64,000 bases of DNA from Pseudomonas asiatica (GCF_009932335.1 NZ_BLJF01000001.1:1054001-1118000); one strand, 5' to 3'; positions 23,676-32,651 are shown, numbered from the stretch's first letter. Numbers and translations: made by a program. The notes: a model not told the origin generated them from the sequence alone.

Positions 23676-24641
23676 GTGGAGCAAGCCGTAAACAACGACC
23701 AGGCCATGACCCGCGACAGCCTGTATGGCACCGCTGCGGAAAGTACCTACGCCGGTATTACCAGTTTCTCTCGCCGCCGCTACAGCCGCGACCTGCGTGG
23801 TGTCGATGTGGTGGTCAGTGGTGTGCCGTTCGATACTGCCACCAGCAACCGCCCCGGTGCGCGCTTCGGCCCGCGGGCGATCCGCGCCGCCTCGGTGCAG
23901 CAGGCCTGGGCCCGGCACTGGCCATGGGCGTTCGACCCGTTCGACCACCTGGCGGTGATCGACTATGGCGATTGCGCCTTCGACAGCGGCACCCCGCAGT
24001 CGGTACCGGACAGCATCGAGGCCCATGCCACGCATATTCTGGAAGCAGGCTGCGCCATGCTCACCCTGGGTGGCGACCACTTCATCAGCTACCCGCTGCT
24101 CAAGGCCCATGCCCGTCGCCATGGCCCGCTGGCGCTGATCCACTTCGATGCGCACAGCGACACCTGGCCGGACGAGGAAGGCAAGCGCATCGACCACGGC
24201 ACCATGTTCTGGCATGCCGCCCGCGAAGGCCTGGTGGACCCGGCCAGCTCGGTGCAGATCGGCCTGCGCACCACCAATGACGACAGCCAGGGCTTTGCCA
24301 TCCTCGACGCCCGCCAGGTGCACCGGCAGGGCACCGAGGCGGTGATCGCGGCGATTCGCCAGCGGGTGGGCGAGCGGCCGGTTTACCTGACCTTCGATAT
24401 CGACTGCCTCGACCCGGCGTATGCGCCCGGTACCGGCACGCCGGTGTGCGGTGGGCTGAGCACGGTGCAGGCGCTGGAGATCCTTGGCGGGCTGCGCGGC
24501 ATCAACCTGGTGGGCATGGACCTGGTGGAGGTGGCGCCAGCCTATGACCATGCCGACATCACCGCGCTGGCCGGGGCGACCCTGGCGATGGAAATGCTGT
24601 GCCTGTATGCGGCGCGGCACAAGGTGGACAAGGGCCAGTAA
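23676..24641 (+). CDS. speB: Agmatinase / ureohydrolase
   Basis: 321 residues from GTG 23676 with AAGGAG nine bases upstream. It hydrolyses agmatine to putrescine and urea (or a related guanidino compound) with a binuclear manganese site. Metal motifs are present: GGDHFISYP, the DAHSD motif (HFDAHSDTW) and DIDCLDPAYAPGTGTP. N-terminal RPGARFGPRAIR is typical. The adjacent polyamine-binding protein suggests import-linked degradation. Other guanidino substrates (guanidinobutyrate) cannot be excluded. Confidence 0.85.
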   Translation: MEQAVNNDQAMTRDSLYGTAAESTYAGITSFSRRRYSRDLRGVDVVVSGVPFDTATSNRPGARFGPRAIRAASVQQAWARHWPWAFDPFDHLAVIDYGDCAFDSGTPQSVPDSIEAHATHILEAGCAMLTLGGDHFISYPLLKAHARRHGPLALIHFDAHSDTWPDEEGKRIDHGTMFWHAAREGLVDPASSVQIGLRTTNDDSQGFAILDARQVHRQGTEAVIAAIRQRVGERPVYLTFDIDCLDPAYAPGTGTPVCGGLSTVQALEILGGLRGINLVGMDLVEVAPAYDHADITALAGATLAMEMLCLYAARHKVDKGQ

Positions 24642-24657
24642 TTCGGCGTCCGTAGGG

Positions 24658-24710
24658 GGGTTGTGGGAGCGGCCTTGTGTCGCGAAAGGGCTGCGCAGCA
24701 GCCCCCAAGG
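24658..24710. repeat. Single REP unit
   Basis: TTGTGGGAGCGGCCTTGTGT followed by CGCGAAAGGGCTGCGCAGCAGCCC is one imperfect REP unit after the agmatinase gene. Confidence 0.6.
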
Positions 24711-24826
24711 CCCATACTGAAACATCAGGAATCATCTCCACCCGCATTCACACTTTTGCCGCGAACCCTTCGCGCCTTAGGCTATCAAACCCACCAGGCG
24801 CGGCATTTTCGTACAGGAGGTGAAGC

Positions 24827-25144
24827 ATGACCCCGACCTTGCCCATCCTGGCCCTCGGCCTGGTGCTGTGCCTGCCCGCGCAAGCGGCCCCCGAGCCGCC
24901 CTTGCAACTCGCCGCCGGCAACAACAACCCCTACAACAGCCCGATCCAGCGCGCCAACCCCAACAGCCGACAGGGCAGCATGCCGGCCACGCCTCCCGTG
25001 CGCGGCCCGTCCACCGACCCGTACCAGCGCACGCCCACCCTGGACAACCGCGGCATCGGCAATGGCGACAACCTGCGCCGCCAGCAACAAACCCCGAACC
25101 TGGAGCCCAGCCGACCACCCCGCGACAACCCGCGCGCGCCATGA
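24827..25144 (+). CDS. Secreted Asn/Pro/Gln-rich small protein of unknown function
   Basis: 105 residues with a signal peptide (MTPTLPILALGLVLCLPAQA) and a strong AGGAGGTGA site. The mature 85 residues are low complexity and probably disordered (AAGNNNPYNSPIQRANPNSR, QQQTPNLEPSRPPRDNPRAP) with no Cys. The gene overlaps the beginning of a possible longer form of the downstream sugar dehydrogenase by 4 bases (ATGA), so the two are probably co-transcribed. Family not recognised. Confidence 0.7.
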   Translation: MTPTLPILALGLVLCLPAQAAPEPPLQLAAGNNNPYNSPIQRANPNSRQGSMPATPPVRGPSTDPYQRTPTLDNRGIGNGDNLRRQQQTPNLEPSRPPRDNPRAP

Positions 25145-25167
25145 GCGCCCTACGAAAGGAATCCTGC

Positions 25168-26316
25168 ATGCTTCGAGCACCCTGGCTTGTAACCCTGACC
25201 GCCACCGCAGTCCTGCCCCTTTTGGCGCAGGCGGCGGCCGAACAGCAGTTTCGCAGTGAAGAAGGCACCTTGACCGTCAGCACCCTGGCCGACGGCCTGC
25301 GCAATCCCTGGGCCCTGGCGTTCCTGCCGGGCGGCAAGGACATGCTGGTCACCGAGCGTGCCGGCAACTTGCGGGTGGTCAATGCCGAAGGCAAGGTCGG
25401 CCCGCCGATCAGCGGTGTGCCCAAGGTCTGGGCCGAGGGCCAGGGCGGCTTGCTGGATGTGGTGCTGTCGCCGGAGTTCGCCAAGGACCGCACCGTCTAC
25501 CTGTCCTACGCCGAAGAGGGCAGTGACGGCAAGGCCGGTACGGCGGTCGGCCGTGGCCAGTTGTCCCAGGACCGCGCCCGGCTGGAAAACTTCAACGTCA
25601 TCTTCCGCCAGCAGCCCAAACTGTCGGAGGGCAACCACTTTGGCTCGCGTCTGGTGTTCGACCGCGACGGCTACCTGTTCATCGCCCTCGGTGAAAACAA
25701 CCAGCGCCCGACTGCCCAGGACCTGGACAAGCTGCAAGGCAAGATCGTGCGTATCTTGCCGGACGGCGAAGTGCCCAGGGACAACCCCTTCGTCGGCAAG
25801 GACAATGTGCGGCCGGAGATCTGGTCGTTCGGCCACCGCAATCAGCAAGGCGCCGCACTCAACCCCTGGACCGGCAAGCTGTGGACCCACGAGCATGGCC
25901 CGCGCGGCGGCGACGAGATCAACATTCCCGAACCCGGCAAGAACTATGGCTGGCCGATTGCGACCCACGGCATCAACTACTCGCTGCTGCCGATCCCCGA
26001 GGCCAAGGGCAAGCATGTACAGGGTATGGTCGACCCGCACCATGTATGGGAGAAGTCGCCGGGTATCAGCGGCATGGCGTTCTACGACAGCCTTAGGTTC
26101 AAGGCCTGGGACCACAATCTGTTCATTGGCGCGCTGGCCACCCAGGATCTGATCCGCCTGCAACTGGATGGCGACAAGGTGGTGCATGAAGAGCGTTTGC
26201 TGGGTGAGCTGAAGGCGCGTATCCGCGATGTGCGGGTGGGGCCGGATGGCTACCTGTATGTGCTGACCGATGACAAGGACGGCGCGCTGCTGAAAGTTGG
26301 ATTGGGAGATAGCTGA
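25168..26316 (+). CDS. PQQ-dependent soluble aldose sugar dehydrogenase (YliI-like)
   Basis: 382 residues with a signal peptide (LRAPWLVTLTATAVLPLLAQ). It is a six-bladed beta-propeller quinoprotein of the GSDH family (LRNPWALAFLPGGKDMLVTE, ALGENNQRPTAQDLDKLQGK, IWSFGHRNQQGAALNPWTGK, HEHGPRGGDEINIPEPGKNY). It oxidises aldose sugars in the periplasm with PQQ and Ca2+. The start at 25168 has GAAAGGA nine bases upstream; ATG 25141 overlapping the previous stop is an alternative. Confidence 0.88.
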   Translation: MLRAPWLVTLTATAVLPLLAQAAAEQQFRSEEGTLTVSTLADGLRNPWALAFLPGGKDMLVTERAGNLRVVNAEGKVGPPISGVPKVWAEGQGGLLDVVLSPEFAKDRTVYLSYAEEGSDGKAGTAVGRGQLSQDRARLENFNVIFRQQPKLSEGNHFGSRLVFDRDGYLFIALGENNQRPTAQDLDKLQGKIVRILPDGEVPRDNPFVGKDNVRPEIWSFGHRNQQGAALNPWTGKLWTHEHGPRGGDEINIPEPGKNYGWPIATHGINYSLLPIPEAKGKHVQGMVDPHHVWEKSPGISGMAFYDSLRFKAWDHNLFIGALATQDLIRLQLDGDKVVHEERLLGELKARIRDVRVGPDGYLYVLTDDKDGALLKVGLGDS

Positions 26317-26330
26317 GCCAAAGTCACTTG

Positions 26331-26432
26331 CACCGGCCTCATCGCCGGCAAGCCAGCTCCCACCTCGACCGCATTGGCCCCAAGCCATGCGCTATCCCTG
26401 TGGGAGCTGGCTTGCCGGCGATGAGGCCGGTG
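26331..26432. repeat. REP palindrome pair
   Basis: CACCGGCCTCATCGCCGGCA and its perfect inverse bracket a short loop, ending 14 bases before the zapE start. Confidence 0.85.
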
Positions 26433-26445
26433 CAGATAATGCCGC

Positions 26446-27552
26446 ATGGCTATCGATCCCCATTCCCTCTACCAGCAGGCCCTGACCACCCAGGGCTATG
26501 TCGCCGACCCCGCCCAGGCCCGCGCCGTCGAAGCCTTGCAGGCCTGTTTCCAGGCCGTCGAACAGGGCCGCCCCACCCAGGGTATCTACCTCTGGGGCCC
26601 GGTCGGCCGGGGCAAGACCTGGCTGATGGACCAGTTCCACCGCTGCCTGCGGGTACCCAGCCGGCGCCAGCACTTCCATCACTTCATGGCCTGGGTCCAC
26701 CAGCGCCTGTTCCAGCTCAACGGCACCGCCGACCCGCTGCTGGCGCTGGCCGGGGAACTGGCCGGGCAGATTCGCGTGCTGTGCTTCGACGAGCTGTTCG
26801 TCAACGACATCGGTGACGCGATCATCCTCGGCCGCCTGTTCCAGGTACTGTTCGACCAAGGCGTGGTGATTGTCGCCACCTCTAACCAGCCACCCGAGCA
26901 GCTGTACCGCGACGGCTTCAACCGCGAGCGGTTCCTGCCGGCCATCGCCGCCATCCAGCGGCACATGCAGGTGCTGCTGGTAGCCGGCGAGCAGGACCAC
27001 CGCCTGCACCCCGGCGCCGAGCGCCAGCGTTACTGGGTGGCGCAAGCGGGGCAGGCCAGCCAGTTGGGCGAGGTGTTCCGCCAGCTCAGCCCCGGCGACG
27101 AAGGCCACGATCAGCCCTTGGCGATCGGCTCCCGGCAGGTGCAGGTGGTGCGGCGCAGCGCGCAAGCCATCTGGTGCCGCTTCACCGACCTGTGCGAACA
27201 GCCGCTGGCGGCCATGGAGTTCATGGCCCTGTGCGACCGGTTCCCGGCCATCCTGGTGTCGGGCATTCCGGCGCTGGGGGGTGAACAGCGGGCCGGGCGT
27301 ATTGCCCGGGGCACCGAGGATGCTGCGGCGCGGGTGGCAGCGGGCGACCGCGAGCTGCCGGCGCTGTCGCCCAAGGACGACGCGGTGCGCCGCTTCATAG
27401 CCCTGGTCGACGAATGCTACGACCGCCGGGTGGCGTTGTACCTGGAGGCACAGGTGCCGCTGGATGCCCTCTACACTCAAGGGTATCTGGCGTTCCCGTA
27501 CCAACGGACCCTGAGCCGGCTACGGGAGATGCAACTGCAACGCTTCGCCTGA
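26446..27552 (+). CDS. zapE: AFG1-type P-loop ATPase, cell division protein ZapE
   Basis: 368 residues. Walker A is at residues 51-58 (GPVGRGKT) and Walker B is VLCFDELFVND. The C-terminal YDRRVALYLEAQVPLDALYT and FPYQRTLSRLREMQLQRF are family hallmarks. ZapE modulates FtsZ at the division ring in E. coli. This may be a second ZapE-like copy in the genome, so the exact role is less sure. It lies 15 bases upstream of the DinB-like gene. Confidence 0.85.
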   Translation: MAIDPHSLYQQALTTQGYVADPAQARAVEALQACFQAVEQGRPTQGIYLWGPVGRGKTWLMDQFHRCLRVPSRRQHFHHFMAWVHQRLFQLNGTADPLLALAGELAGQIRVLCFDELFVNDIGDAIILGRLFQVLFDQGVVIVATSNQPPEQLYRDGFNRERFLPAIAAIQRHMQVLLVAGEQDHRLHPGAERQRYWVAQAGQASQLGEVFRQLSPGDEGHDQPLAIGSRQVQVVRRSAQAIWCRFTDLCEQPLAAMEFMALCDRFPAILVSGIPALGGEQRAGRIARGTEDAAARVAAGDRELPALSPKDDAVRRFIALVDECYDRRVALYLEAQVPLDALYTQGYLAFPYQRTLSRLREMQLQRFA

Positions 27553-27566
27553 AAAGGAGCCGAACC

Positions 27567-28148
27567 ATGGAGCCGCTGTCGCATCATCTGCTGACCCAGG
27601 CCTACAACAATGGCTGGGCCAACCACCGTCTGTACAAGGCCTGCCTGCAACTGACCCAGGACGAATTCGTCGCCCCCCGCTGCAGTTTTTTCCCGTCGAT
27701 CAAGGCCACCCTCAACCACCTGCTGACGGTGGACTGGTTCTACCTGCACATGCTCGAGTGCGAGCAGCGTGGCGAGCAGCCCGACGCCGACGGCGAGCGC
27801 TTCTTCGACCCCGAACAGCCGTTTGCCACCTGCACCGACCTGCACGCCGAACAGGCCCAGGCCGATCACCGGCTGATCGCCTATTGCCGGGGCCTGCGCG
27901 ATGGTGAGCTGGCGCGCTATGTGAGCATCGTGCGCCCCGAGCGGGTACAGCGCGAGCAACGGCTGCGGTTGTTGGCGCACCTGTTCGAGCACCAGATACA
28001 TCATCGTGGGCAGGTGCATGCGATGCTCAGTGATACGGCAGTGAGGCCGCCGCAGCTGGATGAGTTTTTCTGCGAGGAGGAGGCGGTGTTGCGGGCGGCG
28101 GATTTTGCCGAGCTGGGCTGGACCGAGGAGCAGGTCTGGAAGATGTGA
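27567..28148 (+). CDS. DinB-family four-helix protein
   Basis: 193 residues. The metal-binding His pattern of the DinB/YfiT superfamily is visible: SIKATLNHLLTVDWFYLHM (His near residue 50) and LLAHLFEHQIHHRGQVHAML (HxxxHH-type). Members are metal-dependent and often thiol transferases or of unknown activity. A strong AAAAGGAG precedes the ATG 15 bases after zapE. Confidence 0.85.
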   Translation: MEPLSHHLLTQAYNNGWANHRLYKACLQLTQDEFVAPRCSFFPSIKATLNHLLTVDWFYLHMLECEQRGEQPDADGERFFDPEQPFATCTDLHAEQAQADHRLIAYCRGLRDGELARYVSIVRPERVQREQRLRLLAHLFEHQIHHRGQVHAMLSDTAVRPPQLDEFFCEEEAVLRAADFAELGWTEEQVWKM

Positions 28149-28156
28149 CGGGCCAA

Positions 28157-28313
28157 AGGGGCTGCTGCGCAGCCCATTGCCGGCAAGCCAGCTCCCACCT
28201 CGACCGCGCTACGCTCAAGAGCTGGGCAGCTTCCACAGGTGTTGAACAAAGCTTGAGGTTGATGCGGTCAAGGTGGGAGCTGGCTTGCCGGCGATGGGCC
28301 GCAAAGCGGCCCC
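28157..28313. repeat. REP palindrome pair
   Basis: Inverted units with the core TTGCCGGCAAGCCAGCTCCC and GGTGGGAGCTGGCTTGCCGG, each extended by GGGGCTGCTGCGCAGCCC or GGGCCGCAAAGCGGCCCC hairpins, between convergent genes. Confidence 0.85.
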
Positions 28314-28323
28314 CAAATTAGAT

Positions 28324-29322
28324 CTAGCGCCCTAACCACTCGACCAGCGTACGGTTGAACCGCACCGGCTCCTCGATCTGCGGCGCATGCCCCATGCCTT
28401 CAAAGGTAATCAGCTCACCCTTGGGGATCAGCTTGGCCACCTGCGGCCCCAGCACTGCATACTTGCCCAGCTTCGCTTTCACCTCCGGCGGCGCGATATC
28501 ACTGCCGATGGCCGTGGTGTCCTGGTCACCGATCAGCAGCAGGGTGGGCATCTGCAGGTCCTTGAACTCGTGGTACACCGGCTGGGTGAAGATCATGTCG
28601 TAGATCAGCGCCGAGTTCCACGCCACTGCTTCATGCCCCGGCCCCTTGTTCAGGCCCACCAGCATCTGCACCCAGCGCTCGTACTCCGGCTTCCAGCGCC
28701 CGGCGTAGTAGGTCTTGCGCTCATACTCGCGCACGCCGTTGGCATCCAGCTTGAGCTCGCGCGCATACCACTGGTCCACCGTGCGGTAGGGCACGCCCAG
28801 GGCTTTCCAGTCTTCCAGCCCGATGGGGTTGACCATCGCCAGGCGCTCCACCTGCTGCGGGTACATCAACGCATAGCGGGTGGCGAGCATGCCGCCGGTG
28901 GAGTGGCCGAGCACGATGCTTTGCTTCACCCCCAGCTGTTCGAGCAGGGCATGGGTATTGCTCGCCAGTTGCTGGAAGCTGTACTGGTAATACGCCGGCT
29001 TGCTGGAGCTGCAGAAGCCGACCTGATCGGGGGCGATGACCCGGTAGCCAGCCTTGCTCAAAGCATCGATGGTGGTTTCCCAGGTGGCGGCGCAGAAGTT
29101 CTTGCCATGCATCAGCACCACGCTGTGACCGTTGGCCTGGCCCTGGGCGGGCACGTCCATGTAGCCCATCTGCAGGGCCTGACCCTGGGACTTGAAGTCG
29201 AAATGCTTGAGCGGATGCGGGTAGCTGAAGCCTTCCAACTGAGGACCGTAGGTGGGCGATTCGGCGGCGATGGCCGAACTGCCGGCGAGGCAGGCCAGGG
29301 CCAGGGCGGTTGCGCGCAGCAT
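28324..29322 (-). CDS. Secreted alpha/beta hydrolase
   Basis: 332 residues with a signal peptide (MLRATALALACLAGSSAIAA). The nucleophile elbow is GHSTGG with Ser141, preceded by the oxyanion HGKNFCAATW. The acid is probably in DQDTTAIGS and the His in EGMGHAPQIE. It resembles epoxide-hydrolase/lipase-type hydrolases; the substrate is unknown. It stands alone on the minus strand. Confidence 0.85.
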   Translation of the reverse strand: MLRATALALACLAGSSAIAAESPTYGPQLEGFSYPHPLKHFDFKSQGQALQMGYMDVPAQGQANGHSVVLMHGKNFCAATWETTIDALSKAGYRVIAPDQVGFCSSSKPAYYQYSFQQLASNTHALLEQLGVKQSIVLGHSTGGMLATRYALMYPQQVERLAMVNPIGLEDWKALGVPYRTVDQWYARELKLDANGVREYERKTYYAGRWKPEYERWVQMLVGLNKGPGHEAVAWNSALIYDMIFTQPVYHEFKDLQMPTLLLIGDQDTTAIGSDIAPPEVKAKLGKYAVLGPQVAKLIPKGELITFEGMGHAPQIEEPVRFNRTLVEWLGR

Positions 29323-29397
29323 GGGGGCACTCCGTGTAGGGCCATGTAGGAAGGGGCGACTGTAGCAGTCAGTGGACCACGCGGAACGTGAAAGGTG

Positions 29398-29835
29398 TTA
29401 CCAGGCGTGAAACCAGCCCAGGGTAATCATCGCCAGCACCCCATAGCGGCCGGCCTTGGCCAGGGTCACCAGCAGCAGGAAGCGCCAGAACGGCTCACGC
29501 ATGATGCCGGCGATTAGCGTCAGCGGGTCACCGATCACCGGCATCCAGCTGAGCAGCAACGACCATTGCCCCCAGCGCTGGTAGCGCTGCTGCGCGCGCT
29601 CCAGCTGGGCAGGGCTGAACGGGAACCAGCGCTTGTCACGCAGATGCTCGATGGCCCGGCCCAGCACCCAGTTGACCACCGAGCCCAGCACATTGCCCAG
29701 GGTCGCCACCAGCAGCAGGGTGGCCCAGGCCTCGGGCTGGCGCAGCAAAAGGCCGACCAGCACGGCCTCCGATTGCAGCGGTAGCAGGGTGGCGGCGCCG
29801 AAGGCGCTGAGGAACAGCGCCCACAGGCTGAGCAT
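29398..29835 (-). CDS. YqaA/DedA-like small membrane protein
   Basis: 145 residues with four hydrophobic segments (LWALFLSAFGAATLLPLQSE, then TLLLVATLGNVLGSVVNWVLG, LLLSWMPVIGDPLTLIAGIM and FLLLVTLAKAGRYGVLAMI). The GN..G...N...GR motif and the PVIGDP loop fit the YqaA branch of SNARE-associated/DedA proteins, inner-membrane transporters or lipid scramblases by family inference. Its start overlaps the stop of the upstream DUF411 gene by one base. Confidence 0.8.
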   Translation of the reverse strand: MLSLWALFLSAFGAATLLPLQSEAVLVGLLLRQPEAWATLLLVATLGNVLGSVVNWVLGRAIEHLRDKRWFPFSPAQLERAQQRYQRWGQWSLLLSWMPVIGDPLTLIAGIMREPFWRFLLLVTLAKAGRYGVLAMITLGWFHAW

Positions 29836-30266
29836 CAGTAGTTGGCGACCACGGTGTCCTTGCCGTCCTGGGTCACGCCGATGACCTGGTAGGCATCCTT
29901 GTGGTCACCCATTTCCATGCCGGGCGAGCCCATGGGCATGCCCGGCACGGCCAGGCCCTTGAGGTCGTTGCGCTTGGCCAGCAGGCGCACCTGCTCGGCC
30001 GGCACATGGCCTTCGACGAACTTGCCATCGATCACCCCGGTATGGCACGACGCCAGGCGTGGCGCCACGCCCAGGCGTTGCTTCACCTCGCTCATGTTCG
30101 GCTCGACATGGTCGTTGACGGTGAAGCCGTTGTCGCGCAGGTGGCTGATCCAGGCCTTGCAGCAGCCACAGTTGGGGTCGCGGTAGACGTCGATGGTCTC
30201 GGCAGCCTGGGCCAGGCCGGTGATGGCCAGCAGGCCCAGGGGCAGCAGGTGTTTACGCAGCATCAT
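29835..30266 (-). CDS. DUF411 periplasmic metal-binding protein
   Basis: 143 residues with a signal peptide (MLRKHLLPLGLLAITGLAQA) and the DUF411 signature DPNCGCCKAWISHL followed by ASCHTGVIDGKFVEGHVPAE and a Met-rich PGMPMGSPGMEMG. These proteins are often encoded near copper-resistance genes and likely bind copper; that is inference. ACTCCTT (minus strand AAGGAGT) lies just upstream. It is co-directional and overlapping with the YqaA-like gene. Confidence 0.85.
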   Translation of the reverse strand: MMLRKHLLPLGLLAITGLAQAAETIDVYRDPNCGCCKAWISHLRDNGFTVNDHVEPNMSEVKQRLGVAPRLASCHTGVIDGKFVEGHVPAEQVRLLAKRNDLKGLAVPGMPMGSPGMEMGDHKDAYQVIGVTQDGKDTVVANY

Positions 30267-30532
30267 GAAACACTCCTTCAAAAACGTGGGCGGATACCGG
30301 CGACCAGGCCTGTGCCTTGCTCGCGCCCGGTGTCGTTGCGGCCCCAGGGGCGGTCCGGTATCCAGCGGTTGGCCAGCAGCATAGCGCAAGCGGCCTTCAG
30401 GCGCAGCGCGGCCTGTTGCCCTTCACCAGCGTTGCCAGGCAGCCAGTCTACCTGCCAGGTACTGGTTCCGGATGCCGGCCTGTCATCACGCTGGCTAACG
30501 TGCGGCACACCTATCTGAGAGCCTGCTTGATC

Positions 30533-31183
30533 ATGACCCTACCACTGGACTGCCTGTTGTACTCCAAGACCAATCTGATCGGCATCGGACCAAACCTGTC
30601 CGAAGAGGAACGCCTGGACGTGCAAACGTTGCTGGACCATGCCGATGAGTTCGCAAGCCGCTTTCTCGACCGGGACGAACTATGGAAAAGCTGGTTCGAC
30701 CGCTTCCGCAATCGCCTGGAGAAACATGGCTGCGTAAGGACGGCCGCCCTGGAGTTACCGCCCCAGGTCATCAGGGACCATGACGATTTCGATACCAGGC
30801 TCGAGCCCATCGGCACAGGCAGCACACCGACGCTGTTGGCCCAACTGGCGCGCGCATCCATGCAGGAACTGCGAATCAGTGCACACGCCAGCAAGTTCCT
30901 GCAGTCGGGTTGGCAGAACGACGTCGCCTCATCCTTTCTGATCACACCCTGCCAGAAGGACGAGGAGGGCCAGATCCATCTGGCGGTCTACTCGTTTCGC
31001 TTCAATGGCACCGTGGAGATGCGCGACTTCGGATTCTGGAGCGAGACCCAGCGTGACATCGTCGTGTGGAACACCGGCACTGTTTATCGTTTTGACGTGG
31101 AACGTTTTGCCGGTTTCCGTCAGCAGATTCGTAAAGAGTTGGGCGACCGACGGCTTGGTGCCGTTACCAGGATCGAGCTCTAG
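30533..31183 (+). CDS. Hypothetical protein, 216 residues
   Basis: The start MTLPLDCLLYSKTNLIGIGP lacks a strong ribosome site. The N-terminal half is helical and charged (SEEERLDVQTLLDHADEFAS), and the C-terminal half predicts strands (EGQIHLAVYSFRFNGTVEMR, FGFWSETQRDIVVWNTG). No signal peptide, membrane segment or known catalytic motif. Codon use is somewhat less GC-biased than in its neighbours, so it may have been acquired. Not recognised. Confidence 0.6.
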   Translation: MTLPLDCLLYSKTNLIGIGPNLSEEERLDVQTLLDHADEFASRFLDRDELWKSWFDRFRNRLEKHGCVRTAALELPPQVIRDHDDFDTRLEPIGTGSTPTLLAQLARASMQELRISAHASKFLQSGWQNDVASSFLITPCQKDEEGQIHLAVYSFRFNGTVEMRDFGFWSETQRDIVVWNTGTVYRFDVERFAGFRQQIRKELGDRRLGAVTRIEL

Positions 31184-31198
31184 CCACAGCCACCTTGC

Positions 31199-32518
31199 TC
31201 AAGCTGGCAGGTCACGCATCAGCAGGCCATATGCCAACGGCACCTGCTCGGGAACAGGAAGGTAGATGGTGTGGCCATCGCCTGGGGCGACCTGAAGCGG
31301 TTGCTGCTGGCCGTTGCTCATGTGCTCGAGATCGAAGTGGTAGTTGCCGCGCGGGGTCATCAGTTCCAGGTGGTCGCCCACGGCGAAGCGATTCTTCACC
31401 TTGACCTCGGCCAGGCCGTCGACGCGTGCCCCGGTCAGCTCGCCAACGAACTGCTGGCGCTCGGACACCGAGTTACCGCGCTGGTAGTTCTGGTATTCGT
31501 CGTGCACATGGCGGCGCAAGAAGCCTTCGGTGTAACCGCGTTGGGCCAAGGATTCGAGGTTGTCCATCAGCGAGCGGTCGAATGGTCGCCCGGCCACCGC
31601 ATCGTCGATCGCCTGGCGGTACGACTGCACGGCGCGGGCGCAGTAGAAGTGCGATTTGGTACGGCCTTCGATCTTCAGCGAGTGCACGCCCATGGCGGCC
31701 AGGCGCCCGACGTGCTGGATGGCGCGCAGGTCCTTGGCATTCATGATGTAGGTGCCGTGCTCGTCTTCGAACGCCGGCATTTCGGTGCCGGGGCGGTTGC
31801 TTTCCTGCAGCAGGAATACCTGCTCGGTCGGTGCACCCAGGCCCAGGGTCGGCTGCACTTCGCGCACGATGTCGCCGGTGGCGTTCTCGGTGGCAGGTGT
31901 GGCGTCGTACTTCCAGCGGCAGGCGTTGGTGCAGGTGCCCTGGTTGGCATCGCGCTTGTTGAGGTAGCCCGACAGCAGGCAACGGCCGGAGTAGGCCATG
32001 CACAGGGCACCGTGGACAAACACCTCCAGCTCCATGCCCGGCACCTGCTGGCGGATTTCCTCGATCTCTTCGAGCGACAGTTCGCGCGACAGGATTACCC
32101 GGCTCAGGCCCAGTTGCTGCCAGAATTGCACGCTGGCCCAGTTGACCGTGTTGGCCTGCACCGACAGGTGCACCGGCATTTGCGGAAAGTGCTGGCGTAC
32201 CAGCATGATCAGGCCTGGGTCGGACATGATCAGCGCGTCCGGTGCCATCTCGATCACCGGCGCCAGGTCCTTGAGGAAGGTCTTGAGCTTGGCATTGTGC
32301 GGGGCAATGTTGACCACCACGTAGAAGCGTTTGCCCAAGGCATGCGCCTCCTGGATGCCCAGGGCCAGGTTGGCATGGTCGAACTCGTTGTTGCGCACCC
32401 GCAAGCTGTAGCGTGGCTGGCCGGCGTAGACCGCGTCGGCGCCATAGGCGAAGGCGTAGCGCATGGTCTTGAGGGTGCCGGCGGGGGCCAGCAGTTCGGG
32501 CTTGGCGATAGGGTTCAT
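31199..32518 (-). CDS. trhP: Peptidase U32-family tRNA hydroxylation protein (YegQ-like)
   Basis: 439 residues. The family start MNPIAKPELLAPAGTLKTM and the cysteine cluster SGRCLLSGYLNKRDANQG with TCTNACRWKYD identify the YegQ/TrhP branch of U32 proteins. TrhP makes 5-hydroxyuridine at tRNA position 34 from prephenate without molecular oxygen, in parallel to the O2-dependent TrhO. A perfect Anr box with class II spacing lies upstream, which fits an O2-independent enzyme being favoured at low oxygen. Confidence 0.88.
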   Translation of the reverse strand: MNPIAKPELLAPAGTLKTMRYAFAYGADAVYAGQPRYSLRVRNNEFDHANLALGIQEAHALGKRFYVVVNIAPHNAKLKTFLKDLAPVIEMAPDALIMSDPGLIMLVRQHFPQMPVHLSVQANTVNWASVQFWQQLGLSRVILSRELSLEEIEEIRQQVPGMELEVFVHGALCMAYSGRCLLSGYLNKRDANQGTCTNACRWKYDATPATENATGDIVREVQPTLGLGAPTEQVFLLQESNRPGTEMPAFEDEHGTYIMNAKDLRAIQHVGRLAAMGVHSLKIEGRTKSHFYCARAVQSYRQAIDDAVAGRPFDRSLMDNLESLAQRGYTEGFLRRHVHDEYQNYQRGNSVSERQQFVGELTGARVDGLAEVKVKNRFAVGDHLELMTPRGNYHFDLEHMSNGQQQPLQVAPGDGHTIYLPVPEQVPLAYGLLMRDLPA

Positions 32519-32543
32519 GTGCGCACCGGAGCAAAAGGCGCGG

Positions 32544-32585
32544 ATGCTAGGGCTGGCAGATACGGCGCGTATTGATTTGCATCAA
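32544..32585 (-). promoter_or_regulatory. Class II Anr/FNR promoter of trhP
   Basis: The box TTGAT-TTGC-ATCAA (32572-32585) is followed on the minus strand by exactly 22 bases and TAGCAT (32544-32549) as -10. This places the box at -41.5 of a start near 32537, 19 bases before the trhP ATG. The box is 66 bases upstream of the divergent AI-2E permease ATG. Confidence 0.8.
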
Positions 32586-32651
32586 GGAAATGGCGGCACT
32601 TTTGCCAAGGCGCGGTGCACTAATAACGCATAAGCCATGCGAGGACCCGCG

